From: Streptococcus suis YS161
GTDB lineage: Bacteria; Bacillota; Bacilli; Lactobacillales; Streptococcaceae
DNA: 64,000 nucleotides
Assembly: GCF_002760245.1 (NCBI RefSeq)
Contig: NZ_ASCA01000050.1
Coordinates: 1 to 64,000, forward strand
Reading direction: 5' to 3'
Positions 47,264 to 56,846 of the stretch are shown in pieces. A program made the translations under genes and the position numbers. Numbering within the stretch: the stretch's first letter is position 1; each line of letters starts with the position of its first letter. Below the pieces are notes generated by a model, which was given only the letters and a program-made list of their open reading frames with translations, made no database searches and was not told where the DNA came from.

Positions 47264-48073
47264 ATGCGAAATATAGTGCAAAATTGGAGAATCGCTATAC
47301 CAGTTCTTTTAGCTAGCTTTGGTTTTGTTAAAGGCTGTCAAATGATATTTGAAGAACTGGCAAAGCCAAATGGTATGGAAGCCAAGTATCCCTTGTTTTT
47401 ACTGACAATCTCTGTTGCTGCTCTTTATATCATTCCTTTAGTCTATTTCATCCGCTACTTAGAAAACCGCTATGCTATTTCCAAAAAAGTCAGTCATTTG
47501 AGTTGGCTTTTGGGGCTGACTGCCGGAGTGGCATTTTCAGATTATGGTCACACTGCTATCGGCTACTTTTTGCTAGAGATCATTAAGGTCAGTGATGATT
47601 TCCGTTATGACTGGGGGGCTGCTGTTTCTGCTCCATTTGCAGAAGAGTTTGGCAAGGCTCTGGTTGTTGTCTTGGTTTTACTAATTGCAAGAAAAATGAC
47701 TCTCAAGCATGCCTTGGTCAGCGGTATGATAGCTGGCCTTAGTTTTCAGATTGTCGAAGACATCATGTTCACCTTCCGAGATATGTTTATTGGAAAACTA
47801 GATGGGTTTGAGACCATTATCGGTCGTGTTGGACAAGCTGGTTGGACCCATTGGGTATTTACCATGGTCTTCGCACTTGGTATGGTTGCACTTCTTACCA
47901 AACAAATAGCTATATCCAAAGTTCAAGGTCTACTTTGGATAACGGCAAGTATCGGTCTGCACTTCTTCTTTAATTCCCCATTACACACTGGCATGTTGAC
48001 AACCCTACTCCCAATGGCTAGTGTCCTGCTAGGCCTTCTTGCCTTTCACACTGTTGATCAGTTACCAGAATAA
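47264..48073 (+). CDS. PrsW-family intramembrane metalloprotease
   Basis: 269 residues and about eight membrane helices. The PrsW signatures APFAEEFGKAL (EExxK), GLSFQIVEDIMF, THWVFT and LHFFFNSPL (His/Asn) are all present. Family members cleave anti-sigma factors or antimicrobial-peptide-related substrates in the membrane. Single gene, own promoter and a strong terminator; target unknown. Confidence 0.9.
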   Translation: MRNIVQNWRIAIPVLLASFGFVKGCQMIFEELAKPNGMEAKYPLFLLTISVAALYIIPLVYFIRYLENRYAISKKVSHLSWLLGLTAGVAFSDYGHTAIGYFLLEIIKVSDDFRYDWGAAVSAPFAEEFGKALVVVLVLLIARKMTLKHALVSGMIAGLSFQIVEDIMFTFRDMFIGKLDGFETIIGRVGQAGWTHWVFTMVFALGMVALLTKQIAISKVQGLLWITASIGLHFFFNSPLHTGMLTTLLPMASVLLGLLAFHTVDQLPE

Positions 48074-48076
48074 TAG

Positions 48077-48105
48077 AAAAAATCCGCCCATGAGCGGATT
48101 TTTTC
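48077..48105. terminator. Bidirectional terminator, prsW-like / fhs
   Basis: AAAAAATCCGC-CCATGA-GCGGATTTTTT, U-tails on both strands. Confidence 0.88.
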
Positions 48106-48117
48106 TGTTCAATCTGA

Positions 48118-49788
48118 TTAAAACAAACCAATAGCTGTTCCATCTTCTGCCACGTCCATATTAAGGGCAGCAGGGGCTTTTGGAAGCCCTGGCATGGTCA
48201 TGACATCACCTGTCAATGCCACAATGAAGCCTGCTCCTAATTTTGGAACAAATTCACGGACTGTAATGTCAAAGTCTGTCGGCGCTCCAAGGGCAAACTG
48301 ATTATCTGAGAAGCTGTATTGGGTCTTGGCCATGCAGACTGGCAACTTGTCCCAACCATTCTTAGCAAATTCAGTCAGCTGGTTACGAGCCTTCTTCTCG
48401 AAAACCACACCTGAGCCACCATAAATCTGCGTAACAATCTTGGTCACTTTCTCTTCTAAGCTATCCTCAGCCTTGTAAAGACGTTGGTAGTTTGCTGCTT
48501 GGTTATCAATAGTAGCAACAACTGTCTCAGCCAATTCAACACCACCATCAGCGCCATTTGCCCAAACACTTGCCAACTCGACAGGTACGCCAATTTCAGC
48601 GCAAAGTTCTTTCAAAGTTGCAATTTCGTCAGCTGTATCTGAGACGAATTCATTGATAGCAACGATTGCTGGAATACCGTATTTCTGAATATTTTCAACG
48701 TGACGCTTCAAGTTAGAAAAACCAGCTTTCACTGCCTCTACATTTTCAGCAGAAAGTTCTGTCTTAGCGACTCCACCATGCATTTTAAGGGCACGAAGGG
48801 TGGCAACAATAACCACTGCATCAGGAGCTTTTGGTAAGTTTGGAACTTTAATATCGAGGAATTTCTCTGCTCCAAGGTCTGCACCAAAGCCTGCTTCTGT
48901 GACGGTATAGTCGGCCAATCGCAGAGCGGTTGTTGTAGCGAGGACTGAGTTACAGCCGTGGGCGATATTAGCAAATGGGCCACCGTGGACAAAGGCTGGC
49001 GTGCCATAGATAGTTTGGACAAGGTTTGGTTTAATAGCATCCTTCAAAATGAGGGTCAAAGCACCTTCCACCGCCAAATCACGCACGTAGACAGGACTGC
49101 GATCGAAACGATAACCAATCACAATATTTGCCAAACGTTCTTTCAAGTCATTGATGTCTGTCGCCAAGCACAAAATCGCCATGATTTCAGAAGCTACGGT
49201 AATATCAAAACCATCTTCACGCGGAATACCATTGAGCGGGCCTCCCAAGCCAACTGTTACCTTACGAAGGGCACGATCGTTGAGGTCCACAACACGTTTC
49301 CAGATAATACGACGTTGATCAAGGCCAATCACATTCCCCTGATGGATATGGTTATCAATCAAGGCTGAAAGGGCGTTATTTGCTGTGGTAATGGCATGCA
49401 TGTCGCCTGTAAAATGCAAATTGATGTCTTCCATAGGCAAGACCTGAGCATAGCCACCACCTGTAGCCCCACCTTTGATCCCCATGACAGGTCCCAAAGA
49501 AGGCTCACGGAGGGCAATCATGGTTTTCTTGCCAATTTTAGACAAGGCATCTGCCAAACCGATAGTAATAGTTGATTTACCTTCACCAGCTGGCGTTGGG
49601 TTGATAGCTGTCACCAAAATCAATTTCCCTGGTGCATTGTCTTTCACCGCATTGATTTTATCAAAGGACAATTTTGCCTTGTATTTTCCATAGAGTTCCA
49701 AATCATCAAAGCCAATTCCAACCTTATCTACAATTTCTGTAATCGGTTTCAAGGTTACACTTTGCGCAATTTCAATATCTGTTTTCAT
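48118..49788 (-). CDS. fhs: Formate-tetrahydrofolate ligase
   Basis: 556 residues; ATP-dependent formation of 10-formyl-THF from formate for purine and formyl-methionine synthesis. The P-loop [42 protein letters not shown] region (short excerpt [10 protein letters not shown]) and the C-terminal [16 protein letters not shown] are diagnostic. AGGAGC lies before the ATG, an extended -10 TGGTATAAT with TATAAT at 49821-49826. Confidence 0.96.
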   Translation of the reverse strand: MKTDIEIAQSVTLKPITEIVDKVGIGFDDLELYGKYKAKLSFDKINAVKDNAPGKLILVTAINPTPAGEGKSTITIGLADALSKIGKKTMIALREPSLGPVMGIKGGATGGGYAQVLPMEDINLHFTGDMHAITTANNALSALIDNHIHQGNVIGLDQRRIIWKRVVDLNDRALRKVTVGLGGPLNGIPREDGFDITVASEIMAILCLATDINDLKERLANIVIGYRFDRSPVYVRDLAVEGALTLILKDAIKPNLVQTIYGTPAFVHGGPFANIAHGCNSVLATTTALRLADYTVTEAGFGADLGAEKFLDIKVPNLPKAPDAVVIVATLRALKMHGGVAKTELSAENVEAVKAGFSNLKRHVENIQKYGIPAIVAINEFVSDTADEIATLKELCAEIGVPVELASVWANGADGGVELAETVVATIDNQAANYQRLYKAEDSLEEKVTKIVTQIYGGSGVVFEKKARNQLTEFAKNGWDKLPVCMAKTQYSFSDNQFALGAPTDFDITVREFVPKLGAGFIVALTGDVMTMPGLPKAPAALNMDVAEDGTAIGLF

Positions 49789-50285
49789 GAGAGCTCCTAA
49801 TTTCCTTACTTTTTATGGACATTATACCATACCACAGCTTATTTTCGCATATTTTTTACTATTTATGAACTAACGTACGGAATTTTCAGAAAAACTACAG
49901 ATTTCTTTACTTAAACAGATACAAATTTTTAAAAACTGCATTCTCATCATAGCTCTACACTTCCATCTAAGACTGGGTTTAGTTAGTTTTTTCAAAAGAG
50001 AGTCAGTATTCCTTTAAAAATTGCCTTGATGAGCAAGCAAACGACCGCTTGCATAAAGCACTTCACTTTTATAGTCTTTTAGTTTACTTTTAGTACGAGG
50101 CAATGAGCCGCAGGCATAACTGAAGTTAGGCAAGGCGAGTTAACGAAGTAATAAAAGAAAAACTAAATGACGATAGTACAGGCCCTTATATTTTTTTGTA
50201 TTAGCAGCATCATTTTCCAGTGTCACAGATTGATTAGCAAATCGATTAGTGCAAACTTTACGAAAAATAGAAATTCTAGTAAAAT
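49789..50285. repeat. Intergenic region: fhs promoter, family A copy 4 and family B copy 2
   Basis: No gene is seen. After the fhs promoter, 49953-50181 holds a reverse-oriented family A copy (ACTTCCATCTAAGACT ... TTAGTTAGTTTTTTCAAA ... AAAGCACTTCACTT). A simple 97-98 bp RUP-like family B element (50079-50176) sits at its end: ATAGTCTTTTAGTTTACTT and AAGAAAAACTAAATGACGAT are its terminal inverted repeats. The coaB promoter follows. Confidence 0.75.
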
Positions 50286-50294
50286 ATGAACATG
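50257..50294 (+). promoter_or_regulatory. coaB promoter, likely leaderless start
   Basis: TTTACG (50257-50262), 17-base spacer, TAAAAT (50280-50285), then exactly six bases and the ATG at 50292. No Shine-Dalgarno. Confidence 0.55.
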
Positions 50295-50987
50295 AAACTA
50301 TTGATTACATCAGGCGGAACAAGCGAAGCTATCGATCAAGTCCGCGCTATTACAAACCATGCTTCTGGAAATCTTGGAAAAATCATTGTCGAACAAGCCT
50401 TGAAACGCGGTCATGAAGTTACTCTTGTGACTACAAGACAGGCTGTTAAACCAGATTCTCAGAAGAATTTAACCATTATCGAAATCACAAACGTTGATAG
50501 TTTGAAAGAAACATTAGAACCTTTAGTCAAATCACATCAGGCCCTGATTCATAGCATGGCTGTATCCGATTATACACCTGTTTATATGGCTGGTTTAGAT
50601 GAACTAAGAGCAACTGAAGATATCTCTAGTCTACTAAAAAAACAGACTACAGAAAGTAAGATTTCATCCAAGGATGACTACCAAGTTCTTTTCTTGAAAA
50701 AAACTCCCAAGGTCATTTCCTATGTAAAAAAATGGAACCCAGCTATCACACTCTTTGGCTTCAAACTATTGGTTAATGCTCCTAAGGAGGAATTATTTGC
50801 CGTAGCTCGCCAAAGCATTGAACGAAATGGCGCTGATTATATACTTGCTAATGACTTGAAGGATATTGGAGAAAATCAACACATTGCCTATTTGGTTGAT
50901 AAAACAAGGGAGATTCAAGCACAGACAAAAGATGAAATTGCTCAGCTCATTTTAAATACCCTAGAAAAAGGAGAACAAAATGGCTAA
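50292..50987 (+). CDS. coaB: Phosphopantothenate-cysteine ligase (CoaB)
   Basis: 231 residues; CTP-dependent joining of cysteine to 4'-phosphopantothenate. Streptococci carry CoaB and CoaC as separate proteins. SGGTSEAIDQVRAITNHASG opens the protein; LFGFKLL and YILANDLKDI carry the nucleotide-site residues. The start MKLLITSGG at 50292 matches the family; an in-frame ATG six bases earlier sits where the -10 box ends. Overlaps coaC by eight bases. Confidence 0.93.
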   Translation: MKLLITSGGTSEAIDQVRAITNHASGNLGKIIVEQALKRGHEVTLVTTRQAVKPDSQKNLTIIEITNVDSLKETLEPLVKSHQALIHSMAVSDYTPVYMAGLDELRATEDISSLLKKQTTESKISSKDDYQVLFLKKTPKVISYVKKWNPAITLFGFKLLVNAPKEELFAVARQSIERNGADYILANDLKDIGENQHIAYLVDKTREIQAQTKDEIAQLILNTLEKGEQNG

Positions 50988-51528
50988 TATCACACTTGCC
51001 GTTACTGGCTCTATTTCAGCCTACAAAGCAGCTGACCTAACTAGTCAATTGACCAAACTCGGTCATCAGGTCACAGTCCTCATGAGTCACTCTGCTATGG
51101 ACTTCATCACACCTTTGACTCTCCAATCCTTGTCAAAAAATCTGGTTCACACGGATGTCATGATTGAAGAAAATCCTACTCTTATCAAGCATATCGATAT
51201 TGCCAAAGAAACAGACTTATTTTTACTTGCCCCTGCTTCTGCCAATACGATAGCTAAATTAGCTAATGGTATGGCTGACAACATTATTACGGCAACAGCT
51301 CTGGCTCTGCCAATTGGTACTAAAAAACTGCTGGCACCTGCTATGAATACTAACATGTACCTTAATCCTGCTACCCAGAAAAATATCAAAACCCTCATAG
51401 AGTATGGTTTTGAGGAAATCAAACCGCGTGAAGCCCTGCTTGCTTGCGGCGACTTTGGTACAGGTGCTCTGGCCGAGATTGATGTGATTCTAAACAAAGT
51501 AATGGAGGTTCTAAATGAAAACAAATAA
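50980..51528 (+). CDS. coaC: Phosphopantothenoylcysteine decarboxylase (CoaC)
   Basis: 182-residue FMN flavoprotein of the HFCD family. TGSISAYKAADL, SANTIAKLANGMADN and the PAMNTNMY motif are diagnostic, with the late Cys in LACGDFGTG. AAAGGAG precedes the ATG inside the coaB end. The stop overlaps panT by 14 bases, so coaB, coaC and panT form one coupled operon from pantothenate uptake to CoA intermediates. Confidence 0.95.
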   Translation: MANITLAVTGSISAYKAADLTSQLTKLGHQVTVLMSHSAMDFITPLTLQSLSKNLVHTDVMIEENPTLIKHIDIAKETDLFLLAPASANTIAKLANGMADNIITATALALPIGTKKLLAPAMNTNMYLNPATQKNIKTLIEYGFEEIKPREALLACGDFGTGALAEIDVILNKVMEVLNENK

Positions 51529-52084
51529 ATCCAGGGACGTTGCGACTCTTGCAATATTTCTAACAATCATGATTGTCATTGAAGTGGTCAGTCAGATGAT
51601 TTTTGCTAATTTTATCTTGCCAATAAAACCGACTATTACACATATTCCCATCATCATCGCTTCCATTCTTTACGGTCCACGCTTAGGGGCACAACTGGGT
51701 GGTTTTATGGGAATAATGAGTATCATCCGCAATAGCATAATCATTTCACCGATGAGTTATGTTTTCTCTCCTTTCGTAGAACATGGAAACTTCAATTCTA
51801 TCCTGATTGCCTTAGTTCCACGTATTTTAATCGGAGTTACACCATATTTTGTTTACAAATTGATGAAAAACAAAAAGGGGCTCCTACTAGCAGGTCTTAC
51901 TGGTACCTTGACAAATACAATTTTTGTCTTGACTGGTATCTTCTTCCTATTTTCTAATGTATATGCTGGGGATATAAAATTGCTACTAGCTAGTATCGTC
52001 TCATTCAATTCTATTGCAGAATTAACCATCTCTGGTCTCTTAACCATAGCTATCGTTCCAGTTTTACAGAAAGTTCAAAAATAA
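51515..52084 (+). CDS. panT: ECF transporter S component, pantothenate (PanT-like)
   Basis: 189 residues, about six membrane helices. TITHIPIIIASILYGPRLGAQ is the ECF S-component motif region, and the protein belongs to the group found with coaBC, taken to import pantothenate with a shared EcfAA'T module encoded elsewhere. The substrate rests on context. Confidence 0.87.
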   Translation: MKTNKSRDVATLAIFLTIMIVIEVVSQMIFANFILPIKPTITHIPIIIASILYGPRLGAQLGGFMGIMSIIRNSIIISPMSYVFSPFVEHGNFNSILIALVPRILIGVTPYFVYKLMKNKKGLLLAGLTGTLTNTIFVLTGIFFLFSNVYAGDIKLLLASIVSFNSIAELTISGLLTIAIVPVLQKVQK

Positions 52085-52091
52085 ATATCAG

Positions 52092-52121
52092 AAAATCACG
52101 TGAAAGCGTGATTTTTTTTTT
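52092..52121 (+). terminator. coaBC-panT terminator
   Basis: AAATCACG-TGAAAG-CGTGATTTTTTTTTT, a strong hairpin with ten Ts, eight bases after the panT stop. Confidence 0.92.
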
Positions 52122-52127
52122 CGAAAA

Positions 52128-52136
52128 TGGTATAAT
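52128..52136 (+). promoter_or_regulatory. pgm promoter (extended -10)
   Basis: TGG-TATAAT with TATAAT at 52131-52136, 38 bases before the pgm ATG. Confidence 0.6.
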
Positions 52137-52174
52137 GAAAGCGTTTAAAAGAAAAATTTTTAAGGAGATATGCG

Positions 52175-53893
52175 ATGACTTATCAAGAAACCTATCAAAC
52201 ATGGCTCGACTTTGCAGGACTTCCAGACTATTTGCGTGAAGAATTAGTCGCGATGGATAAAAAAAACAAAGAAGATGCATTCTATACAAATCTTGAATTT
52301 GGTACAGCGGGTATGCGTGGCTACATCGGTGCTGGTACCAACCGTATCAACGTTTTCGTTGTCCGTCAAGCCACTGAAGGTTTGGCAAAATTGGTAGAAT
52401 CAAAAGGTGAAGAAGCGAAAAAACGTGGTGTTGCCATCGCTTACGACTCACGTCACTTCTCTCCAGAATTTGCCTTTGAATCGGCTCAAGTCTTAGCCGC
52501 ACATGGCATCAAATCCTATGTATTTGAAAGCCTTCGTCCAACTCCTGAGTTGTCATTTGCAGTTCGTCATTACAATGCCATCGCAGGTATCATGGTAACT
52601 GCCAGCCATAACCCGAAAGAATTTAACGGCTACAAGGTTTACGGTGAAGACGGCGGACAAATGCCACCAGCTGATGCAGATGCTCTTACTAACTTCATCC
52701 GTGCCATTGACAATCCATTTGCAGTTGAATTGGCTGACCTTGAAACAAGTAAGGAAAATGGCTTGATTACGGTTCTTGGCGAAGAAACGGATGTTAAATA
52801 CCTTGAAGAACTCAAAGACCTCAATATCAATCCCGAACTGATTGCTGAATACGGCAAAGACATGAAGATTGTCTATACTCCACTTCATGGTACGGGTGAA
52901 ATGTTGGCGCGTCGTGCCCTTGCACAAGCAGGTTTTGAGTCCGTTCAAGTTGTTGAAGCACAAGCAACTGCTGACCCTGACTTCTCTACTGTCGCTTCAC
53001 CAAACCCAGAAAGCCAAGCAGCCTTTGCCCTTGCAGAAGAATTGGGCCGTGAAGTCGGGGCGGACGTCCTTCTTGCAACTGACCCTGACGCTGACCGTGT
53101 TGGTGTTGAAGTTCGTCAAGCTGACGGTTCATACTGGAACCTCTCTGGTAACCAAATCGGCGCTATCATTGCTAAGTACATCCTTGAAGCCCACAAGCAA
53201 GCAGGTACACTTCCAGCAAATGCTGCCCTTGCTAAGTCAATCGTATCTACTGAGTTGGTAACTAAGATTGCTGAAAGCTACGGCGCTACCATGTTCAACG
53301 TCTTGACTGGCTTCAAATTCATCGCTGAGAAAATCCAAGAATTTGAAGAAAAACACAACCATACTTACATGTTTGGTTTTGAAGAAAGCTTCGGCTACCT
53401 CATCAAACCATTCGTACGTGACAAGGATGCTATCCAAGCTGTGCTTATGGTTGCTGAAATTGCTGCCTACTACCGTTCACGTGGCATGACCTTGGCTGAC
53501 GGTATCGATGAAATCTTCAAAGAATATGGCTACTTCGCTGAGAAAACCATTTCAGTGACCCTTTCTGGTAAAGACGGTGCAGAGCAAATCAAGGCAATCA
53601 TGGCTAAATTCCGCGATAACTCACCAGCACAATTCAACGCAACGGACATCGCGGTCTTTGAGGACTTTGCCCTTCAAACTAAGACAGACAAAGATGGAAA
53701 CGTTGAAAAACTCACTACTCCTCCATCAGATGTCTTGAAATACACCTTGGCAGATGATTCTTGGTTTGCAGTTCGTCCTTCGGGAACAGAACCAAAAATC
53801 AAATTCTACATCGCAACAGTCGGTGAAACACTTGCTGAAGCAGAAGAAAAAATCGCTAATATCGAAAAAGAAATCAACGAATTTGTTGGATAA
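52175..53893 (+). CDS. pgm: Phosphoglucomutase (alpha-PGM)
   Basis: 572 residues; interconverts glucose-6-P and glucose-1-P for UDP-glucose, capsule and teichoic acid synthesis. Catalytic Ser in TASHNPKEFNGYK, metal-binding DPDADRVG, sugar-binding GFEESFGYL and phosphate-binding RPSGTEPKIKFY occur in order. AAGGAG precedes the ATG. High use of preferred codons suggests strong expression. Confidence 0.96.
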   Translation: MTYQETYQTWLDFAGLPDYLREELVAMDKKNKEDAFYTNLEFGTAGMRGYIGAGTNRINVFVVRQATEGLAKLVESKGEEAKKRGVAIAYDSRHFSPEFAFESAQVLAAHGIKSYVFESLRPTPELSFAVRHYNAIAGIMVTASHNPKEFNGYKVYGEDGGQMPPADADALTNFIRAIDNPFAVELADLETSKENGLITVLGEETDVKYLEELKDLNINPELIAEYGKDMKIVYTPLHGTGEMLARRALAQAGFESVQVVEAQATADPDFSTVASPNPESQAAFALAEELGREVGADVLLATDPDADRVGVEVRQADGSYWNLSGNQIGAIIAKYILEAHKQAGTLPANAALAKSIVSTELVTKIAESYGATMFNVLTGFKFIAEKIQEFEEKHNHTYMFGFEESFGYLIKPFVRDKDAIQAVLMVAEIAAYYRSRGMTLADGIDEIFKEYGYFAEKTISVTLSGKDGAEQIKAIMAKFRDNSPAQFNATDIAVFEDFALQTKTDKDGNVEKLTTPPSDVLKYTLADDSWFAVRPSGTEPKIKFYIATVGETLAEAEEKIANIEKEINEFVG

Positions 53894-53906
53894 TCATTTA
53901 AAACCA

Positions 53907-53933
53907 AAAAGAGTCGCTTTCGCGGCTCTTTTC
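53907..53933 (+). terminator. pgm terminator
   Basis: AAAAGAGTCGC-TTTC-GCGGCTCTTTT, 13 bases after the stop. Confidence 0.88.
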
Positions 53934-54070
53934 TTTCTTAACTATGCGTATAGATTTTCTCGAACATAAACATACAAATATATAAATGATGCAGATAATA
54001 CCAATTTTTCAAAACTTGTAAAGTAGTTATACAAGAATAACAGAGGTTACATTTTATCTAATTAGAGAAA

Positions 54071-54412
54071 ATGAGTAATTCTCTATGGAATCCCTTTCGT
54101 TCCAATGTTTCTAGGCTTTTACGAGCAGTCCAACACACTCTATACAAGGAATATAAAGCAAATCCTTCTGATAAGGCATTTTTTGAGGAGCATAAGGCTG
54201 AAATCACACGCTACGAAACGGCTCTTGCAAAACTAAAAAAGTCCTATTCAAAGCTACCTGATTCAAAGGATATTTTAGATAAACTTGATAAATTGCAAGA
54301 AAAAAAGAATACCCTAATGCAAGAGTATTCTTCTACAAAATCTACTATGGACGAGCTTTATAAAATACGAAAGAATTATGGAATTTACATGGGTAAGGAG
54401 ATGGAGAGATAG
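54071..54412 (+). pseudogene. Relaxase C-terminal remnant
   Basis: 113 residues: a helical, charged segment with YETALAKLKKSYSKLPD, LDKLQEKKNTLMQEYSS and ending YKIRKNYGIYMGKEMER, closely like the C-terminus of conjugative-element relaxase/mobilisation proteins. The catalytic N-terminal domain is missing and no ribosome site precedes the ATG, so this is a remnant of a larger gene. A terminator overlaps its stop codon. Confidence 0.7.
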
Positions 54413-54430
54413 TGTTCTCTCCTCTTTTTG
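54402..54430 (+). terminator. Terminator over the relaxase-remnant stop codon
   Basis: GGAGAGA-TAGTGT-TCTCTCC followed by TCTTTTT; the TAG stop is in the loop. Confidence 0.7.
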
Positions 54431-54453
54431 AATTTATAAATTTATTTTCATAA

Positions 54454-55185
54454 CTATTTTTTACGAACTCTCATTTTCTTTAGTATTCTATGTGAAATAA
54501 AACAGCAACCAATATTTACGATTATGCTAATCAGCAATTCCATAACTGGTGTTTTATATAGTCCCGATAAAACGAATACAGATGATATTGGATATATGGC
54601 TCTTACAACTTCCTTTGAGGCAAAGAAAATTCCTATAAAGGAGTATATTTCAGCGATAATCAGAGCTATCCAGTAGCTTCTTTTTACAAGTCCAACGAAT
54701 GCAATAATTGGAGATATTGCCATAAAAACGCCTATTCCAGTTAATACATATACAACAAAATAATGAACTACTTCACTCATGTTTACCGCATTTAAATGCA
54801 ATACCGCTTCTATAATTAAAGATACCATAAACAATATTAGATAAACAAAAATGCTACCCAACAGAGTAATTACCATTTTTGCAGTAATCATATTACTTTC
54901 ATCTATCGGTATTAACTTTAATGATTTGAGTACATCTTCTTGTTCCTCACGACAAATAATATATCCTCCAAACAATGCTATCAAACTTGGCAATACAAAA
55001 TATGTTGTTAAAGACTGCACTTGTAAAATATACCATCCAAATGTGTCTATATACTTTTTCCCACCAAATGAAAATTGTCCTTGAAGAAATACAACTCCCA
55101 AAGTCATCATGAGTGCAAATACAAGCAAAAATATCAATTTTGATCTGTGAAGTTTTTTATATTCAGCTAATAAAAGGGTCTTCAT
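54454..55185 (-). CDS. ABC-2 permease, lantibiotic-immunity (MutG/CprC-like)
   Basis: 243 residues and six membrane helices: AEYKKLHRSKLIFLLVFALM at the start, a cytoplasmic REEQEDVLKSLKLIP loop after the second helix, and a basic tail. This layout is typical of permeases that pump lantibiotics and other cationic peptides off the membrane. Its ATG follows directly on the preceding permease stop (one base apart). Confidence 0.82.
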   Translation of the reverse strand: MKTLLLAEYKKLHRSKLIFLLVFALMMTLGVVFLQGQFSFGGKKYIDTFGWYILQVQSLTTYFVLPSLIALFGGYIICREEQEDVLKSLKLIPIDESNMITAKMVITLLGSIFVYLILFMVSLIIEAVLHLNAVNMSEVVHYFVVYVLTGIGVFMAISPIIAFVGLVKRSYWIALIIAEIYSFIGIFFASKEVVRAIYPISSVFVLSGLYKTPVMELLISIIVNIGCCFISHRILKKMRVRKK

Positions 55186-55917
55186 TTACCATCCTCTCCT
55201 TTTCAATAATAATTTTGTAACTATTGTAAATCCAACTACCCATCCTCCTATACAAAGAAGAGAATAAACTATATTTATATCTTGATTTAATACTATTCCC
55301 GGAACATCTCTCAAAACAATTGCTGTAGAGCTCGATAATGGGTGTACATACATATTAACCATCAAAATTACAAATCCCGAAAAAGCATAAACAATCGTCA
55401 AACAAATAGGTAAAATATATTTTTTTGTCAAAAATGCGATAGATAAAATGGGAAGCATAGAAACTGCTAAAAGTACACTAATCTCAAAACACTTTCTAAT
55501 AAGAAAAATACACAAAGAGTAATCTATCTCTATATGATGAATAAATTTCCCAAAAAGAAGTGTAAAGAAAATTGACAAACTCATAAATACTAAAGTGTAA
55601 ATAAGCATAATTTCAAATTTGCTAATCAAAAGCTTCGTCTTTTGTATAGGAACAATCCACAACATCTTAAAAGTATCATTCTCATACTCTGCTGACACAA
55701 TCATTGTGGAAAATATTCCTAATATAATTGGCAAAATCAGCCATAAATTATAACTAAAGATTGTCCATTTGAAATATTTCATTGCATTATCTGAAAGATC
55801 TATATTCCCAAAATATATAGTGGCAAGCAATGGCATTAAGAGTGTTGCCAGAAACATCATCCAAACAATCTTTTTCCTTTTCAATTTAAGAAACTCTACT
55901 TTAACTAAATTAAGCAA
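55186..55917 (-). CDS. ABC-2 permease, lantibiotic-immunity (MutE/CprB-like)
   Basis: 243 residues, six helices, same architecture as its neighbour: VEFLKLKRKKIVWMMFLATL, then SAEYENDTFKMLWIVPI as the cytoplasmic coupling loop. It overlaps the ATPase gene by eight bases. Two dissimilar permeases with one ATPase form a BcrAB/LanEFG-type exporter. Confidence 0.82.
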   Translation of the reverse strand: MLNLVKVEFLKLKRKKIVWMMFLATLLMPLLATIYFGNIDLSDNAMKYFKWTIFSYNLWLILPIILGIFSTMIVSAEYENDTFKMLWIVPIQKTKLLISKFEIMLIYTLVFMSLSIFFTLLFGKFIHHIEIDYSLCIFLIRKCFEISVLLAVSMLPILSIAFLTKKYILPICLTIVYAFSGFVILMVNMYVHPLSSSTAIVLRDVPGIVLNQDINIVYSLLCIGGWVVGFTIVTKLLLKRRGW

Positions 55918-56833
55918 TTCCCTCTCCTCCGGTTATTTTCTTGAAGTAATCTTCCAAAGACTCATTGCATGTTTGTGATGAAATCACTGATATTTCATTC
56001 ATAACCAACAACTTATTAATTTTTGCCATATCTAATCTATGACTATATATCCTTATATGATTATTATCTTCAACGGAATAATTTGTTATTCCAAACTCTT
56101 TTTCCAAAATAGTCGCAGCTTTTGATACATCTGATACTTCCAAAATAATGTACTTTCTATTTTTCTTATTTAATTCTTCCATACTGTTTTCTTCTAATAA
56201 AACTCCTTTATCTATAATGCCCACTGTATCAGCAAGGAGTGTTATTTCAGATAGAATATGACTGGAAATCAAAATTGTTTTTCCTTTTTTTACACTCAAA
56301 TCTTTTATAAAATCTCTAACTTCTGCTATACCTATTGGATCTAATCCATTTGTCGGTTCATCTAAAATTAAAACCTCAGGATCATGTAAAATTGCATTAG
56401 CTATTCCCAGTCTTTGTTTCATTCCTAAAGAATAATTTCCAAAGAGTTTTTTATCTTTATATGGCAGACCAACTACTTCTAAAGCATTTTTAACCGCATT
56501 AGGAAAAGCCGTTCCTCTTAACATTGCAAATATTTCCAAATTTTCTGTCCCTGTAAGATTAGGATAAAATCCGGGTGTTTCAATAATTGCACCAATTCTT
56601 GGATAAATCTTTTTCTCGTTACCTTTTATGTTTTGATTGAAAACACTTACTTCACCATTCGAAATATCCGTAAGACCCAATATCATCTTCATAATGGTTG
56701 TTTTACCTGCTCCATTTCGACCTAATAACCCATATATGGAACCTTTTTTGATGTGCAAATTTACCGAATTTACAGCCTTTTGTTCTCCATACACTTTTGT
56801 TAAATTCTTTGTTTCAATAATATAATTTTTCAT
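55910..56833 (-). CDS. ABC ATPase, peptide-resistance type (CprA/BcrA-like)
   Basis: 307 residues. Walker A GRNGAGKT (38-45), signature YSLGMKQR, Walker B LILDEPTNGLDPIG and switch SSHILSE. The C-terminal 90 residues form the accessory domain common in BcrA and LanF ATPases. The 13-base gap from the first permease gene and the overlap with the second show one operon. Confidence 0.9.
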   Translation of the reverse strand: MKNYIIETKNLTKVYGEQKAVNSVNLHIKKGSIYGLLGRNGAGKTTIMKMILGLTDISNGEVSVFNQNIKGNEKKIYPRIGAIIETPGFYPNLTGTENLEIFAMLRGTAFPNAVKNALEVVGLPYKDKKLFGNYSLGMKQRLGIANAILHDPEVLILDEPTNGLDPIGIAEVRDFIKDLSVKKGKTILISSHILSEITLLADTVGIIDKGVLLEENSMEELNKKNRKYIILEVSDVSKAATILEKEFGITNYSVEDNNHIRIYSHRLDMAKINKLLVMNEISVISSQTCNESLEDYFKKITGGEGIA

Positions 56834-56846
56834 TTTATTTTTCTCC

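Noticed and set aside
53995-54070. attL-like site of the mosaic region
   Set aside because: No direct repeat of this stretch could be identified inside the window; the right end is outside.
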